A stretch of DNA of 64,000 nt, from the NCBI RefSeq assembly GCF_052857255.1, contig NC_135505.1, forward strand, positions 57,345,368 through 57,409,367, in the 5' to 3' direction. Made by a program: the position numbers and the translations under genes. Below are positions 21,569 to 32,086 of the stretch, piece after piece. Position 1 is the first letter of the stretch. The number at the start of each line of letters is the position of its first letter. The stretch is from Amblyomma americanum (lineage: Eukaryota > Arthropoda > Arachnida > Ixodida > Ixodidae). Under the pieces are notes generated by a model. The model was given only the letters and a program-made list of their open reading frames with translations. It did not search any database and was not told the DNA's origin.

Positions 21569-23853
21569 ATGTCCCATCTCGACATTTCGGACTTCAGCAC
21601 GACACCATCGGCATCCGCTTCGGACGCAACCCAGCGCGCCAAGAAACGACCCGCCGGTCCGCGATTCATCTTCACCGTAGATGTACGCCACGTGTTTAGG
21701 AACATTATGGCGAAGTATCGCGACGTGATAGAAAACAAACGAACGGACAATACCACTGAAAAGTCAAAGGATGAAGCCTGGTCTCAGCTTTGCGAAGATT
21801 ACAATAGCTTGGCCGGCACACGCACTGTGTGTGTAGCACAGCTACGAAAACTGTGGGATAATATGAAGTCCCGGTGGAAAAAGAAGAAGTCTGAAGAAAC
21901 GAGGGAAATCTTTCGGACAGGTGAGCGAAACAGTTTTACATTCAAAAACTGTCCCATACAGTTTCCTGCATGTTCGCACGTTTCATCTTCTGACATCATT
22001 TTAATCCTAACAATTTGGCATTATTTATTAATGCGAAAAAATTATATGGTTACTTCGCATCAGCAAAACGTGTCCGCGAATTGTCTGCACGGTTATGTCT
22101 TTCTGTGGAGATAAATATGCAAAAGTTTGAGTTAGGCAGTGCGCGAGTAGATCTTGAAGAGGGAAAAGTTTGGTTGATGAATTGTAATTAGTTAATTAAA
22201 GTGAAATAATGAAATAAGAACTGCTGTGTTTGAAGCAGGTTTTGTGTGACCGATTCGATTAAAAACGATGTAAATGCACGACAAGGCTTACTTAGTATAA
22301 AAAACAAATTTAAAAAATGAAAAACAAGCAACTACAAAATAAATTAAATGAAATAAGAAGTTTCCAACTAAAAAAAGGAACAGAGGGAGCAAGAGAAAAA
22401 GGGAAGGCTTTTGCATTTCCGTCCTTAAGCATAAATGCAATCTTTTTTCTTATTGTGAATTTTTGTGAAAAATTATTAAAAATCTGCATACTACTTTTGA
22501 GCAAAACATTACTGGTGGTACTCTACTGGTTAGCGATTTTGTTTGTTTTTCCTTTTCAAGCATTGCGTGCTGCGCACAGAATGCACTTCACCTCAGTGTG
22601 TTTCACTGCGCAGATTGTGCTGTAGGATATGTACAATTAAGAATTTTGGTGCAGGTGGCGGTACCCTTGAATGCCGGCCAATGAGTCCGGCAACAGAACT
22701 GGTTGGTGCAGTCGCCGACCATATGGCGACCAGACTGCCAAATCCCTTTGACAGCGACGGGGCCCATGTCAGCGAGGCAGTGCTGTCCCTGCCACCTGTT
22801 GCATTATTGGAGGCGATGGTAAATGACAACGAACCAAGCCAAGACGACTTTTCCAGTAAGTAAGGCTGCCCTCTTTAAATACTAGTTACAACTGTCACGG
22901 TTAGTTTTCCTCGTGCATGAAGTCCAAAGCCTGGGCTGAGAAAGACGTTGACTGCAAGGGATTCTTTAACGCCCGCTTACATGCCGCATTACACGGGCGT
23001 TTACACAGCTCCTCGCACCTGTCGATATGTGGGCGCAGCATCCCAGATTCAATTTGCAACTGGTGCTCGGCTATCGAGCGGCACTGCAGCAAACACTAGT
23101 TATTTTCTGCTCGTGGTATGTGCACGTGCTCAAGCAGGCGGGCCACATATTTATCAGGACTTCTTGGCGGGCTCGTACTGGGTCCATTTTTCGCCATGTC
23201 ACATACATGTTGAGAAGTTTGTTTTTAGATGTCTACACTAGTCGCGACCATGTAAAGCATTTGTTTTTGGTTCCCTGTTATGGTCTGAATAGCCTCTGTT
23301 TATGGTCTTATTTGTTCTTTGCATGTCATATCACAGTAGTATGTATGTAAGCATAAGAGCCCACCAATTTTGTTACAGCATTGCAGAGTTCTCATGAAGG
23401 TATTGTATGTGTGTGCATGTTTTTGCAGGCGAGGTTCCTGCACCCACATCAATGCAGGCAGCACCGTCACCATGGCTGAACAGCCGACAACTAACTGACG
23501 AGGCACTTCCTGTTCAGGAAGAGTGCCTCAGTGCAGGCAGACCAACAGTGCTCGTGCCTGTCGTGCCGTCGTGCCAGAGTGTGTCTGAGGACATCACACC
23601 AGCACAAATTGCTCGCACGAGGGCAGGTGGCCCCCGAGTTGCTGCGATGGAGCGGACACTGGCTCCTGAAGTAGCAGCCAGAATTAAGGCTATTGAAGCT
23701 GAGGACTGGCGGAAGGAAGAGTTACACCAACTCGACCTACAACTCCGCAGGAGCCAGCTGGCCGAGCAGCGGCTCAAAAACAAAATGCAGCGCAAGCTGC
23801 TTTCTCTGGATTTTGAAATCAAAAAGCGGCAGTTAGAAGCACTGAAGCGGTAA
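21569..23853 (+). CDS. Myb/SANT-like DNA-binding protein of Harbinger element (3 exons)
   Basis: Exons 21569-21920, 22655-22855 and 23429-23853 join through two GT-AG introns in correct phase: 978 coding bases, 325 residues plus stop. Residues about 30-115 form a Myb/SANT-like (Myb_DNA-bind_5 type) domain: PRFIFTVDVRHVF, DVIENKRTD, AWSQLCEDYNS, LRKLWDNMKSRWKKKK. The C-terminus (about 250-325) is a charged coiled coil (RIKAIEAEDWRKEELHQL...). In this superfamily such a protein binds the transposon ends and partners the nuclease. No disruption is seen, unlike the nuclease. AATAAA lies at 23861-23866. A frame upstream of 21569 exists, but this ATG is the one directly before the conserved part. 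Confidence 0.85.
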
Positions 23854-23860
23854 ATAGAAA

Positions 23861-23866
23861 AATAAA
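23861..23866 (+). terminator. Poly(A) signal AATAAA of the Myb-like gene
   Basis: AATAAA starts 8 bases after the stop codon at 23853; very close, but on the correct strand. Confidence 0.5.
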
Positions 23867-24099
23867 ATTAACTTGTACATTAACTTGTACATATTTGTCT
23901 CGGAACACTTCTGTGTACAATTACCAACACTGTCGTCATTTTGATGCAGTCGTACAGTATTTGCATGTTCCTTCAGTTTCTTAAAAACAATGTTCTTTAT
24001 TTAACACACTTGCACATGTATAGACAGTATAAGGAAATATAATATGGAAAGGATCAAGCAGTAAAATAAGGAAGTAGCCTAAAAGCAGCCAAAAGAAAT

Positions 24100-24990
24100 C
24101 TTTCGTTGGCAGAAATTGGAAGGTGCCATAATAGTTCACGAGGAAAGTGACAAAATACCAGTTGTGAAGGGTGTCACGCAGGGAGACGCGTTCTCTCCAG
24201 TACTATTCGTCACGTGCTTCCAGGATATTTTCAGAGAACTCGAGAGGAAACAACTGAGGACGAAATTGAATGCGAATGCCTTAATAATCTCAGATTTTCT
24301 AAAAATATTTCACTGCTAAGTAGCTGAGAACAAACTTCCAAACATGGTCGAAGACAAGCAAAGCAAAGGAAGCAGAACGGTGGGAGTGAAAATGCATATT
24401 GAGATCTTCAGTAATGTTAACACAGAACGGAACAGCCGACAAGAGGCAGTAAAGCATTAAAGTTGTAAGGTAAACGCACCTATTTAAAGCATAGTGACCA
24501 CAGATCTGCACCACATGTGTAAACTAACTAGGAGAATAAGAATGATGGTGCAGCACATTTGCCAGGCACTCTCCAGCCATGAATGGCAGTTTACTAGTAT
24601 TCCTCAACAGCCATATCTTGTGGGGCAAAGCCTATAACCTATGGGGCAGATATAGTGCAGCGAACTATGGAAAGGAAAATGATAGAAGTAGCGGTTAAAG
24701 TGCAGAATGAATGAGGGAATAAACGTGAGTTGGTAATGTCCAAGCTGGAATCAAGAAGAAATGGGCATGGGCAGGAAATGTAATGTGAATTCAAGATAAA
24801 TGTTGAGTCACTGGTAACGGAATGAATCCCAAAAGAAGGTAAGCATAGCAGAAGGCGGCAGAAAGTACGGTGGGCTGATGAGATTAGGAATTCTGCAAGA
24901 ACAAGGTGGCCGCAGCTGGTACAGCACAGGGTTAATTGGAAAGATACAGGAGAGGCCTTCGTCCTCCCATGGACGAGGTTCAGCTGATGA
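24100..24990 (+). mobile_element. Decayed RTE-like LINE fragment inside the Harbinger element
   Basis: 24116-24300 encodes an RT finger/palm stretch (PVVKGVTQGDAFSPVLFVTC, then DIFRELERK). Later scattered words match a LINE ORF C-terminus, ending with GLIGKIQERPS/WKDTGEAF-type sequence in two frames, then TGATGATGA at about 24985. Many frame breaks. The same 3' ending occurs at 9501-9580. Confidence 0.65.
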
Positions 24991-25438
24991 TGACATTATA
25001 TGCTATAAGAGAACCCAGTTCAAAGAAATAGACAAAAACACTGCAAATGCCATAAAAATAGCGGTTCTCTAACACTAGAAAAGTATCGTGTACATTTTCG
25101 GAGAAGGTAATTGGGACATTTAACGGAACGATCTGGCTATAAGCCCCACCCGAACACGAGAGCCATTCACTGTGTCGGCAGAAAGCTGCGGTGGCACATG
25201 AAGCTGCTGTGGTTGTACGCTGGGCTGTGGCTGCTGGATAACGGGGAGGGCCACAGCAGGTGGCTCCGGGTCCTTCCGTAGAACGGCGAGATTGTGAAGG
25301 GCGCCGCAAGCAGTTATTATAACTGCTGAGCGCTCAGGGCGGTTCTGGAGGCCCATGTCTAGGCATGGGAAGCGGCGCTTCCAAACTCCAAAAGCCCTCT
25401 CCAGACTATTTCTCGTTTTGATGTGGGCCGCCTGATAC

Positions 25439-25801
25439 CTGCGTGAAAGACGAGCAGTTCGAAGTAAAAATTTGTATAGAGTGGCCCCTCTGCAGCTAAT
25501 AATAAAGCTGTAATTACATTTGCACGCCTCGGAAAGTAGCAAGACAGCTTCAGGGGCGTTGTCCGTCAACTGGTGGCAAATGTATACTAAATCTGAATTT
25601 TTATTTCTTGTTGAATTTGAATGAAAAAAATGGGAAAAGCATGGAAAAATTATGTGTTTCAGTAACAAATAAAAATGAAGATTCCACTCTTTGATGTAAA
25701 GTGTTTACGGAGCAGTACAGCAACAAAAGGAGATGACATTCGTACATTTGTGCTGCCTTCAATCAAAGAAACTATGGTGCTACGTTCCCTCTTGTACTTG
25801 C
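25439..25801 (-). other. GC-AG intron in the Harbinger nuclease
   Basis: The minus-strand donor CAG/GCAAGT and acceptor CACGCAG/GT join exons 2 and 3 in frame (PEGR, then YQAAHIK), giving continuous homology. A GT donor a few bases downstream would break the homology. Confidence 0.75.
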
Positions 25802-26011
25802 CTGCCCTCTGGGGTATTTGGCGGGTTGGCATCTGCCAGAGGTGTCATTAAAAATGACATGCAGGGACAACCTGCGTCTCCCAGCAGCAACCCAGGAACT
25901 CGTTTTGTCTCGTAGAGGACCCGTGCACGGGTCAAAAATCCTTCGGTCGTGAACTGATCCAGGCCAGCCGACGACCAAGTCATAAAATTCAAGCCTTGGC
26001 CCCGTGATTGC

Positions 26012-26778
26012 CTGAGGATAAAATATTATGTCTCTTTCGTGAAAATATTCTCGGGAAATGAAAATAAATTTTTGTGCCTACATGTCAGATCACTCTACTC
26101 TTCAGCAATTAATATATATTCATAAAGCTTAGGTTCTATGTTTTACAGGAAACAAGAGCCAGAAAAATTAGCACTTTCATTGAAATGGTGCAAGTTGTTT
26201 ACTTTCAATGCGAGTGAAAATTTGGTGCATCATGTAACAGGAACGCTAGGTAACATTCATGGTATTTATTTATTTTTACTCTCGGGGTCATACAGGCATT
26301 TGAAAAGGGTGCAGGAAGAATGAAATGCAAAACAAGCAATGCGAAAAATAAATTATTGCTCTTATATATACGATGTTAGCTAAGAAATAGAGAGTAAATT
26401 CATTAGATGTGCTGGTGTTTATACAAAGCAATGCAAATATTGAGGCATAACAAAAATATTGTACAAAAAATACCTTCATCACTGATGAATTGACAGCAGT
26501 CGCTTTGGACGTAAAAGGGGTTTGCGTATACGTACACGCAATAATTAAACCGGACCCTCCAATCTTGAAAAGTGATGCAGTGCAGGTTCAGCACGCCAAG
26601 AGATCGATCCTTTTTTTTTGGTCAATATTTACATGAACATTATTTGAAGAAGACGACAGCTAAGATGGGCAATGTGAAGAAAAGTGGCCCTCAAGTTTGT
26701 TCTATATCAACGCGCGTTAGTACAATTTAATGCCACCTAGAACGCGATAAAGTTTTGCAAAAAGAAAAATGGGCTCAC
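26012..26778 (-). other. Intron 1 of the Harbinger nuclease
   Basis: Donor GCAG/GTGAGC and acceptor TCCTCAG/GCAATC on the minus strand. Nothing else recognised within. Confidence 0.7.
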
Positions 26779-27535
26779 CTGCACATTGATCGAAAAGTAC
26801 TTTCCGGTTGCGGTATACCTCTCCGAGCTGCCCGCCAGGAGACTTGATTCTAATGTGGGTGCAGTCTATGCACCCAGTCACCCCAGGGAAACGGCCAAGG
26901 CGGTAGAAGTTTCTCGTGTCCGCTTGAAACTCGGCCGCAGTAGCGGGGAACTTAACAGTTCGAGGGAACATATGTGCCGCGATCAGCGTGGATACTCGTT
27001 CCACTGCACGGCACACCGTCGGTTGAGAAACATTTACCAAGTCACCGGTGACGACTTGGAACGTTCCACTTCCATAAAATCGAAGTGCAATGGCCAGCTG
27101 AAGCATCGGTGGTAGCGGGTGACCGCGATTGCTGACGCTTTCTTCCATGGGCAGGCACTTCAGGAGCTCTCGCACGGTGTCCTTCGAAAACCGGTACCGG
27201 GATAGGAACTCCCCATCGCTGAAATGCTCGAGCGGGTTTATTCTGTCCCGCAACGCCCGTCGTGGCACAACTGAAGCTTCGCTTTCGTCGGCGCCGTCGT
27301 GGAACAGTTCGTCCACACGTAGCACACGTTCGGCGAACCCGGCGAGCGAGCCGGCAGCCATCTCAACACGGTTGAGGGGGGACGCTTCGGTCGAGGAGGC
27401 GTTCAAGGTAGCAGCAGCGCCACCTCGAGATTTCGGAGGAGAGCGTGGAGGAGTTCCTCCGTTCGAGGGGCGGTAGGAGTGGAGGAGGGTTTAAGAAGCA
27501 CGAAACGGGCTTCGAGGAGCAGCTCGAGTGAAATT

Positions 27536-27566
27536 TCAAGTGGAGGTCTGTTTAAGAATACGGGGG
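27536..27566. repeat. Harbinger right terminal inverted repeat
   Basis: Inverted partner of 20991-21021; followed by TTA at 27567-27569. Confidence 0.82.
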
Positions 27567-27569
27567 TTA

Positions 27570-27700
27570 GTGTGCCGAAGCCGCCGAACGCGTCGGCGGT
27601 CAAGCGCAGTTGGAGTATAGAGGATCTTCCTCTGGCCGACGTGACGTCGCCGTGAATCGCGCGCGCTTGCGTTACGCCGGAGTATAAACGCACCCTAAAG
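27570..27700. other. GC-rich flank, possible MITE end
   Basis: Ends with ACGCCGGAGTATAAACGCAC at about 27674-27693, which resembles a terminal inverted-repeat word. No partner was located on the left of the Harbinger element, so the class is open. Confidence 0.25.
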
Positions 27701-27785
27701 CCTGCGCTTAACCGCTAATCAACGGATTCGGTGGCGGCATCTATCGGATCCACTGAAGCCCCCGCACACTCACTGAATTAAAAAT

Positions 27786-27870
27786 ACTTGTGACGAGGCT
27801 GGGAATCGAGCCAGGGCCTTTGGCGTTTCAGGCGGATACGGTATACCACTCCGGCACGACGGCTCAAGCT
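27786..27870 (-). mobile_element. tRNA-like SINE head (minus strand)
   Basis: On the minus strand it has a box A-like TGCCGGAGTGGTATA and a box B GGCTCGATTCCC with tRNA-like spacing. It is not Ruka-like in the body, so another tRNA-derived SINE or a tRNA pseudogene. Confidence 0.5.
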
Positions 27871-28247
27871 ATAACCATGACTAAAGCGCATCTAGTGAAT
27901 TCAATCTTGCGGTGCAGAAGTTGCCGCGCTTTCGTACGTATATTCTGGCCTAACAGAGCTAGGCCATCTGCAAAATTCAGCTGTAAGGAAATGGGGATGG
28001 ATGTTTAAGGAGAGCGTTTTGTTCAGTGTATACGGTAGCTGATGTTCGATCCTTTGCTGTCCATAATTCGTACGGCTGGGCGGAATGTACCAGGGTCCCG
28101 CTAAGCACCCTGGTACAATGGAGCCGCGAAGCCTTCGGACCGCGAAAGACGACTTCTGCCTTCTGATGCTCAGACGGAAGCTGTCAGGATGCGTAAAATT
28201 TTCCAAAAAGGTCAAGAGGAATTGACATAAAGAAAGAAAATTGGTTT

Positions 28248-28398
28248 TGGGAGAAAGGGAATGGCGCCGTATCTGTCTCACATCTCGGCGGACACCTGAG
28301 CCGCGCCGTAAGGGAAGGGATAAAGGAGGGACTGAGAGAAGAAGGGAAGAAATCGATGCCGTAGTGGAGGGCTCCGGAATAATTTCAACCACCTGGGA
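28248..28398 (-). mobile_element. SINE 3' half, inverted
   Basis: Its reverse complement (GGTGGTTGAAATTATTCCGGAG ... CGGCGCGGCTCAGGTGTCC ... GAGACAGATACGGCGCCATT) matches the 3' halves of the SINEs at 42458-42770 and 61396-61692. It abuts a plus-strand 5' half at 28405. Confidence 0.75.
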
Positions 28399-28404
28399 AT
28401 CTTT

Positions 28405-28560
28405 ATCGGGCGTGGTGGCTCAGCGGTTACGGCGCTCGGCTACTGATCCGGGGTACCTGGGTTCGAACCTACCGCGGCGGCCGCGTTTAGATGAAGACGA
28501 GACGCAAAGGCATCCGTGTGGAGTGCGATGTCAGTGCGCGTTAAGGAATTCTTTACCTAG
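28405..28560 (+). mobile_element. SINE 5' half
   Basis: Head with box A TGGCTCAGCGG and box B GGTTCGAACC, then body to GTCAGTGCGCGTTAAGG, where similarity to the SINE stops. The matching 3' part may be the piece at 28795-28915, separated by about 235 bp of other sequence that includes an 18-C run (28694-28711). Confidence 0.75.
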
Positions 28561-28794
28561 ACACACTTTTTGATCATTAAGGTGAAATATGTTTTCTTTT
28601 TTCAATGAAGTAATTTACTGCGATGCTTTAAAATCGAGCAGTGTCCAGCCCATAAGCTAGCACTCAACCAGGTCTTCGGTTCGCATTTCTCATCCCCCCC
28701 CCCCCCCCCCCAAGTTTAAGCATTTACGGCACAGTTGCTGCATATTGGCCACATAGCCATACATTGCTCCAAACACAAAAGGAAATTCGATTTG

Positions 28795-28915
28795 GAGCTT
28801 TCTCTTTTTCCTCCTTCTTTATCCCTTTCTTTACGGCGTGGTTCGGGTGTCCACAGACATATGTAAGACAGTTACTGCACCATTTCATTTCCCAAAAAAA
28901 TCAGTCAATCAATCA
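28795..28915 (+). mobile_element. SINE 3' part
   Basis: TTTCCTCCTTCTTTATCCC, then GGCGTGGTTCGGGTGTCC, then GACAGTTACTGCACCATTTC and an A-rich end with TCAATCAATCAA, the usual SINE ending here. Confidence 0.7.
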
Positions 28916-28930
28916 ACTTCGTGTGTTCAG

Positions 28931-29659
28931 TATTGCACTTCTGCAACATATAAATGAAACGCTCGCCGTTTTGTGCTGCCATCTCTGCTTCTTCAACGGG
29001 ACTATTGCCAAACAAACCTTGTGGAAGCTTTGCGCGCTCTCGTGTAGTAACACCAGTGAGTTTCTTTATTTATTGACTTTCTGAACTGGCTAAAGGGCAT
29101 TAAATGTTTTAGGCTTTGCTACTTGTTATCATAACGTGTAGGAGCCACGAAACGTTCTTATTTTACAGCGGTTAGTTTCTGGCGACTGAAATTTTCTCTG
29201 TTGCGCATATGCAACAATGTGCACATGGATTTTTTTTCTTGTCAGAACAGGCGATCGATCCTAAAATCTTCTATGGTCTGGCGATTCTTGGGAAAGTGAA
29301 GGTGACCGTTACGGTAGTGACAACGATCCTGTAAGTATAATTCCTAGCGTACGTTTTTTTATTGTAGAATGCGTGAATTTTTTCATACGGGTGCTGTTCT
29401 GGGGACCCAACAGCACCCACTCCGACACAGGATGTCAGGCTAGGTAAGGAATAATTTCTAAAACATCATGCCTTATTTCAGTGGTAATAATTGTATTTCT
29501 GTTTTCAGGTTTGTCACTAGTCCTTTTCAGCTAGAAGAGGCAGCGTTGCAAGTTTCCCAAATGCTGAGGAATCTGTATGAGCTACTGCTCGAAGTTTGGT
29601 ACTCACTTCCGCTCGACAAACAAGATCAATTGTTTTCTCATGTACCACAGACTAAATGA
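28931..29659 (+). CDS. Candidate spliced gene, three exons, unknown product
   Basis: Three pieces with good splice signals join in one frame: 28931-29055 (acceptor TGTTCAG, donor CACCA/GTGAGT), 29246-29330 (acceptor CTTGTCAG, donor ATCCT/GTAAGT) and 29509-29659 (acceptor GTTTTCAG, ending TGA). Phases agree at both junctions. The product stretch has LAILGKVKVTVTVVTTILFV, a possible membrane or hydrophobic segment, then a leucine-rich helix (LEEAALQVSQMLRNLYELLL). No start codon or first exon was identified, and the first exon follows a SINE directly. I do not recognise the family. Confidence 0.4.
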
Positions 29660-30460
29660 CGCCTTTATTGCGTTTGATTCAATGCTCGTTATTTGTATTT
29701 CATTTTCACGAAGCGCGATGTTCATTTTTGTATTGTGTTCTTTATTTGCGTGTTGTTGCAAATGTGAAACAGATCTACTATGGATCAGTGTTAAATGAAC
29801 AAAACAATTGATACAATTTTTCTTGTGCAAATTGTGATTTTTTCGGCTGCCTGCGTCTCCTGAAATAATTTCGTCACACAAAAGTTCCCGCCGTGAAGTA
29901 AGCCCTCCAGAATATTTGCCACAAACGCGGGAGTGCTAAAGGAAGCGGCGTAAACTCTGTTTATTTTAAAGTCACCTTCATTCGCTTTGTTTTCCCCATT
30001 CGCCAGCAGACTAATTATGATGTTTCATGCTTCAGGTTTTTCACTTGTTTTTGGCATCAATGAACACGCGCTATAAAGTACTGCGGTTGGTATGTTCCGG
30101 CTCATATGTTGAGTGGTGCGAGTTTTAACAACTAATCGCCATTAAAATAGGACATTAGCTGAAGCGAGACTGTGAAATGAATTTTTGTGAAGCAAATCAT
30201 TTTCGCCTGAAAATTGCGGTCATTAGGGTTGCCCACATTTGGAATTAAATAATAGGAGGCTATGATGGATGAAAAAATTATTCCGACCGGACATAATCGG
30301 TAGTTTGTACATCTGCTGTGATAAAGACGCATAATATTGCACGTTCCGAGGCTAGTGTTCGCAGTGCCCTTTCGGCCATACCAACTTGAATTTTTTTGTT
30401 GTGAAAGAATACCAAGTCTAGAAAGTGGCTGGAGATAAGTTGACTTCAGAGTAACCTAGC
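29660..30460. other. No gene recognised
   Basis: AT-rich; lies between two convergent candidate genes. No clear AATAAA for either. Confidence 0.4.
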
Positions 30461-30466
30461 AAGGTG

Positions 30467-30712
30467 CTAAGGATCAATGCTGCTTATATTTTGTGCGCTC
30501 TCGTGAGTTGAAAGCAATACTACCTCTGGATGCTCAACAGCTATGCTTTTCTCCTGTGGAATATTGAGTTGATGAAGAACATTATCCAGTGGCGGAATAC
30601 ACGCTTCTTGCCAGCCAGAACTGTCACACTTCGATGGTATTTCATCATCTATATTGCCCAGATCATATTTTATCAAATCTATCAATAGTTCTGCCCTTTT
30701 CACCACTTGCAC
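30467..30712 (-). CDS. Candidate terminal coding exon, unknown product
   Basis: Minus strand. An acceptor with a branch-like TGCTGAT and T-rich tract, then AACCAG, opens an 82-codon exon that starts in phase 0 (VQVVKRAELLIDLIKYDLG) and runs to a TAG. It is acidic and polar in composition, with two Cys (KCDSSGWQEAC). No partner exon was found with confidence and the family is not recognised. Confidence 0.35.
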   Translation of the reverse strand: MQVVKRAELLIDLIKYDLGNIDDEIPSKCDSSGWQEACIPPLDNVLHQLNIPQEKSIAVEHPEVVLLSTHESAQNISSIDP

Positions 30713-30739
30713 CTGGTTAACGAAAAATATCAGCAATTT

Positions 30740-32086
30740 TTAGTCACCCTATCTGGTGGAACAGTATGTTTCAATATTTCTAAAACACGTGCCTCTGAAA
30801 AATAGGCGATTCCACGCTACCGAAGAAATTAGTTTCAGCAGTACTCATCCAATGCAGTGCTAATTCTACAATATTAGCTGAACCTTTCCGATCTTAGTCA
30901 AGTTAAAATAACATTTGAAGTTTTGTGCTCAATGTTTCTAGGGTGACCTGTGTTTACAGTTCTATCCTTCTATTATACCGCGTGTAATGCACCTTAAAAT
31001 ATGAGCTTTGCGTCATTCTTGCGTCCAGTCATGCATGTTGCTGTATTATTTTACATACACAAACGGTATATTTTACATAATGCATTGCAATATTTATTAC
31101 CTTTGCCTCATCTCATTTTTAGAAGATGCGGTAACAATGATTATACATTCTCTGATCAGCAGCTGATGCTTGTTATAAATATAAAAAATGCGGTCACTGT
31201 TGCCTGTCGTCAGCTCCTTGACCCAGTCAAGCTCTCCTCACAGCTTTTTGTCAGGAGGTCCGTCAACGTAGTAAAATGATTAAAATAGAGATGAACTGAA
31301 CATAACTCAGATGTGACTCAAAACGCCTCCGTTTATTCTAAACAGCCCCTTAATCCGTACATAGGCGTGAATAGCATAGCGCCTTTAACCCTTTAGCTTT
31401 TGTTCAGATTCGCACATGCACGAATGAGCATATAAAAGTACGTCCGCGGCATTTGTAGCAAGTTAAAGGCTCAGCACTATTGGTGCTGCGCCGTGGATCG
31501 GAGGTCTGGAAATCTCCGTAATAATTTAAGTTTTCTTCTGACGAGGAAAAAAAATTTGTCTATATTACCCTCTGATTTCGGCATCCGAAATGCTGGGCAC
31601 AACGAAGAGCATACAGAGAAGCCGGGTAACATGAAAACCCTTTACAGGAGGTTTAAACCTGAAGTGGCTTACTTTCTTCGCATTAGCTTTGTTTATTAGT
31701 AACCTGTCTGCCATTAAAGATTATGTTAGGCCACTTCACGCTCTGACTTCGAAAACGCCACAAAGAATACAGATTCTGCCAATGTGCTCTGTTTGAAAAC
31801 TACTGAACATGCCCACTCGGAACTACGGTGAGAAATCTACCTCCAATGGCAAAGAGGTGCAGCTAACATCTCACATCGTCCTTCGTCATATTCACTGCAG
31901 AAAAAGGGACGCGCGCCTGCATTTTCACTTGTTTTCTACGTCCGTTTAGTACTTCATGAGAGCGTCGAGTTTTTGGTGTTGTCGCCTTCCTGCTATAGAA
32001 AGATGGGTAACGATTGAACCTCGTTAACACATTTTACGTCATTTTACCGCGAAAGAGGAAGGTACATGGTGACTCAAGCATACTAG
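30740..32086. other. No gene recognised
   Basis: AT-rich sequence; short frames only (for example 31001-31279, plus) without recognised domains. Confidence 0.4.

Larger units (their letters stand above)
25120..27406 (-). pseudogene. HARBI1-like DDE nuclease (Harbinger transposase), frameshifted
   Basis: Exon 1 (27406-26779) has the helix-turn-helix region (LQLAIALRFYGSGTFQ, NVSQPTVCRAV) and catalytic Asp 1 in GCIDCTHI (26864-26866). Exon 2 (26011-25802) has Asp 2 in GWPGSVHDRRIF (25946-25948) and LLGDAGCPC. Exon 3 (25438-25120) has the catalytic Glu in SLERAFGVWKRRF (25399-25401). Intron 1 is GT-AG; intron 2 is GC-AG with donor CAG/GCAAGT. Two frameshifts spoil it, one about 10 codons before the exon 1 end and one in exon 2 between the HDRRIF and LLGDAG stretches. 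All three catalytic residues remain. Confidence 0.9.
20991..27566. mobile_element. PIF/Harbinger DNA transposon (6,576 bp)
   Basis: The ends are imperfect inverted repeats about 31 bp long (CCGCCGTATTC... at 20991 versus CCCCCGTATTC... read inward from 27566, with AAACA and CCTC in register) flanked by TTA. Inside are the two genes of this superfamily, convergent: a Myb/SANT-like protein on plus (21569-23853) and a HARBI1-type DDE nuclease on minus (25120-27406). A LINE remnant lies between them. Both subterminal regions are rich in GGAGG/CCTCC words. The nuclease is frameshifted, so the copy cannot move itself. Confidence 0.9.
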
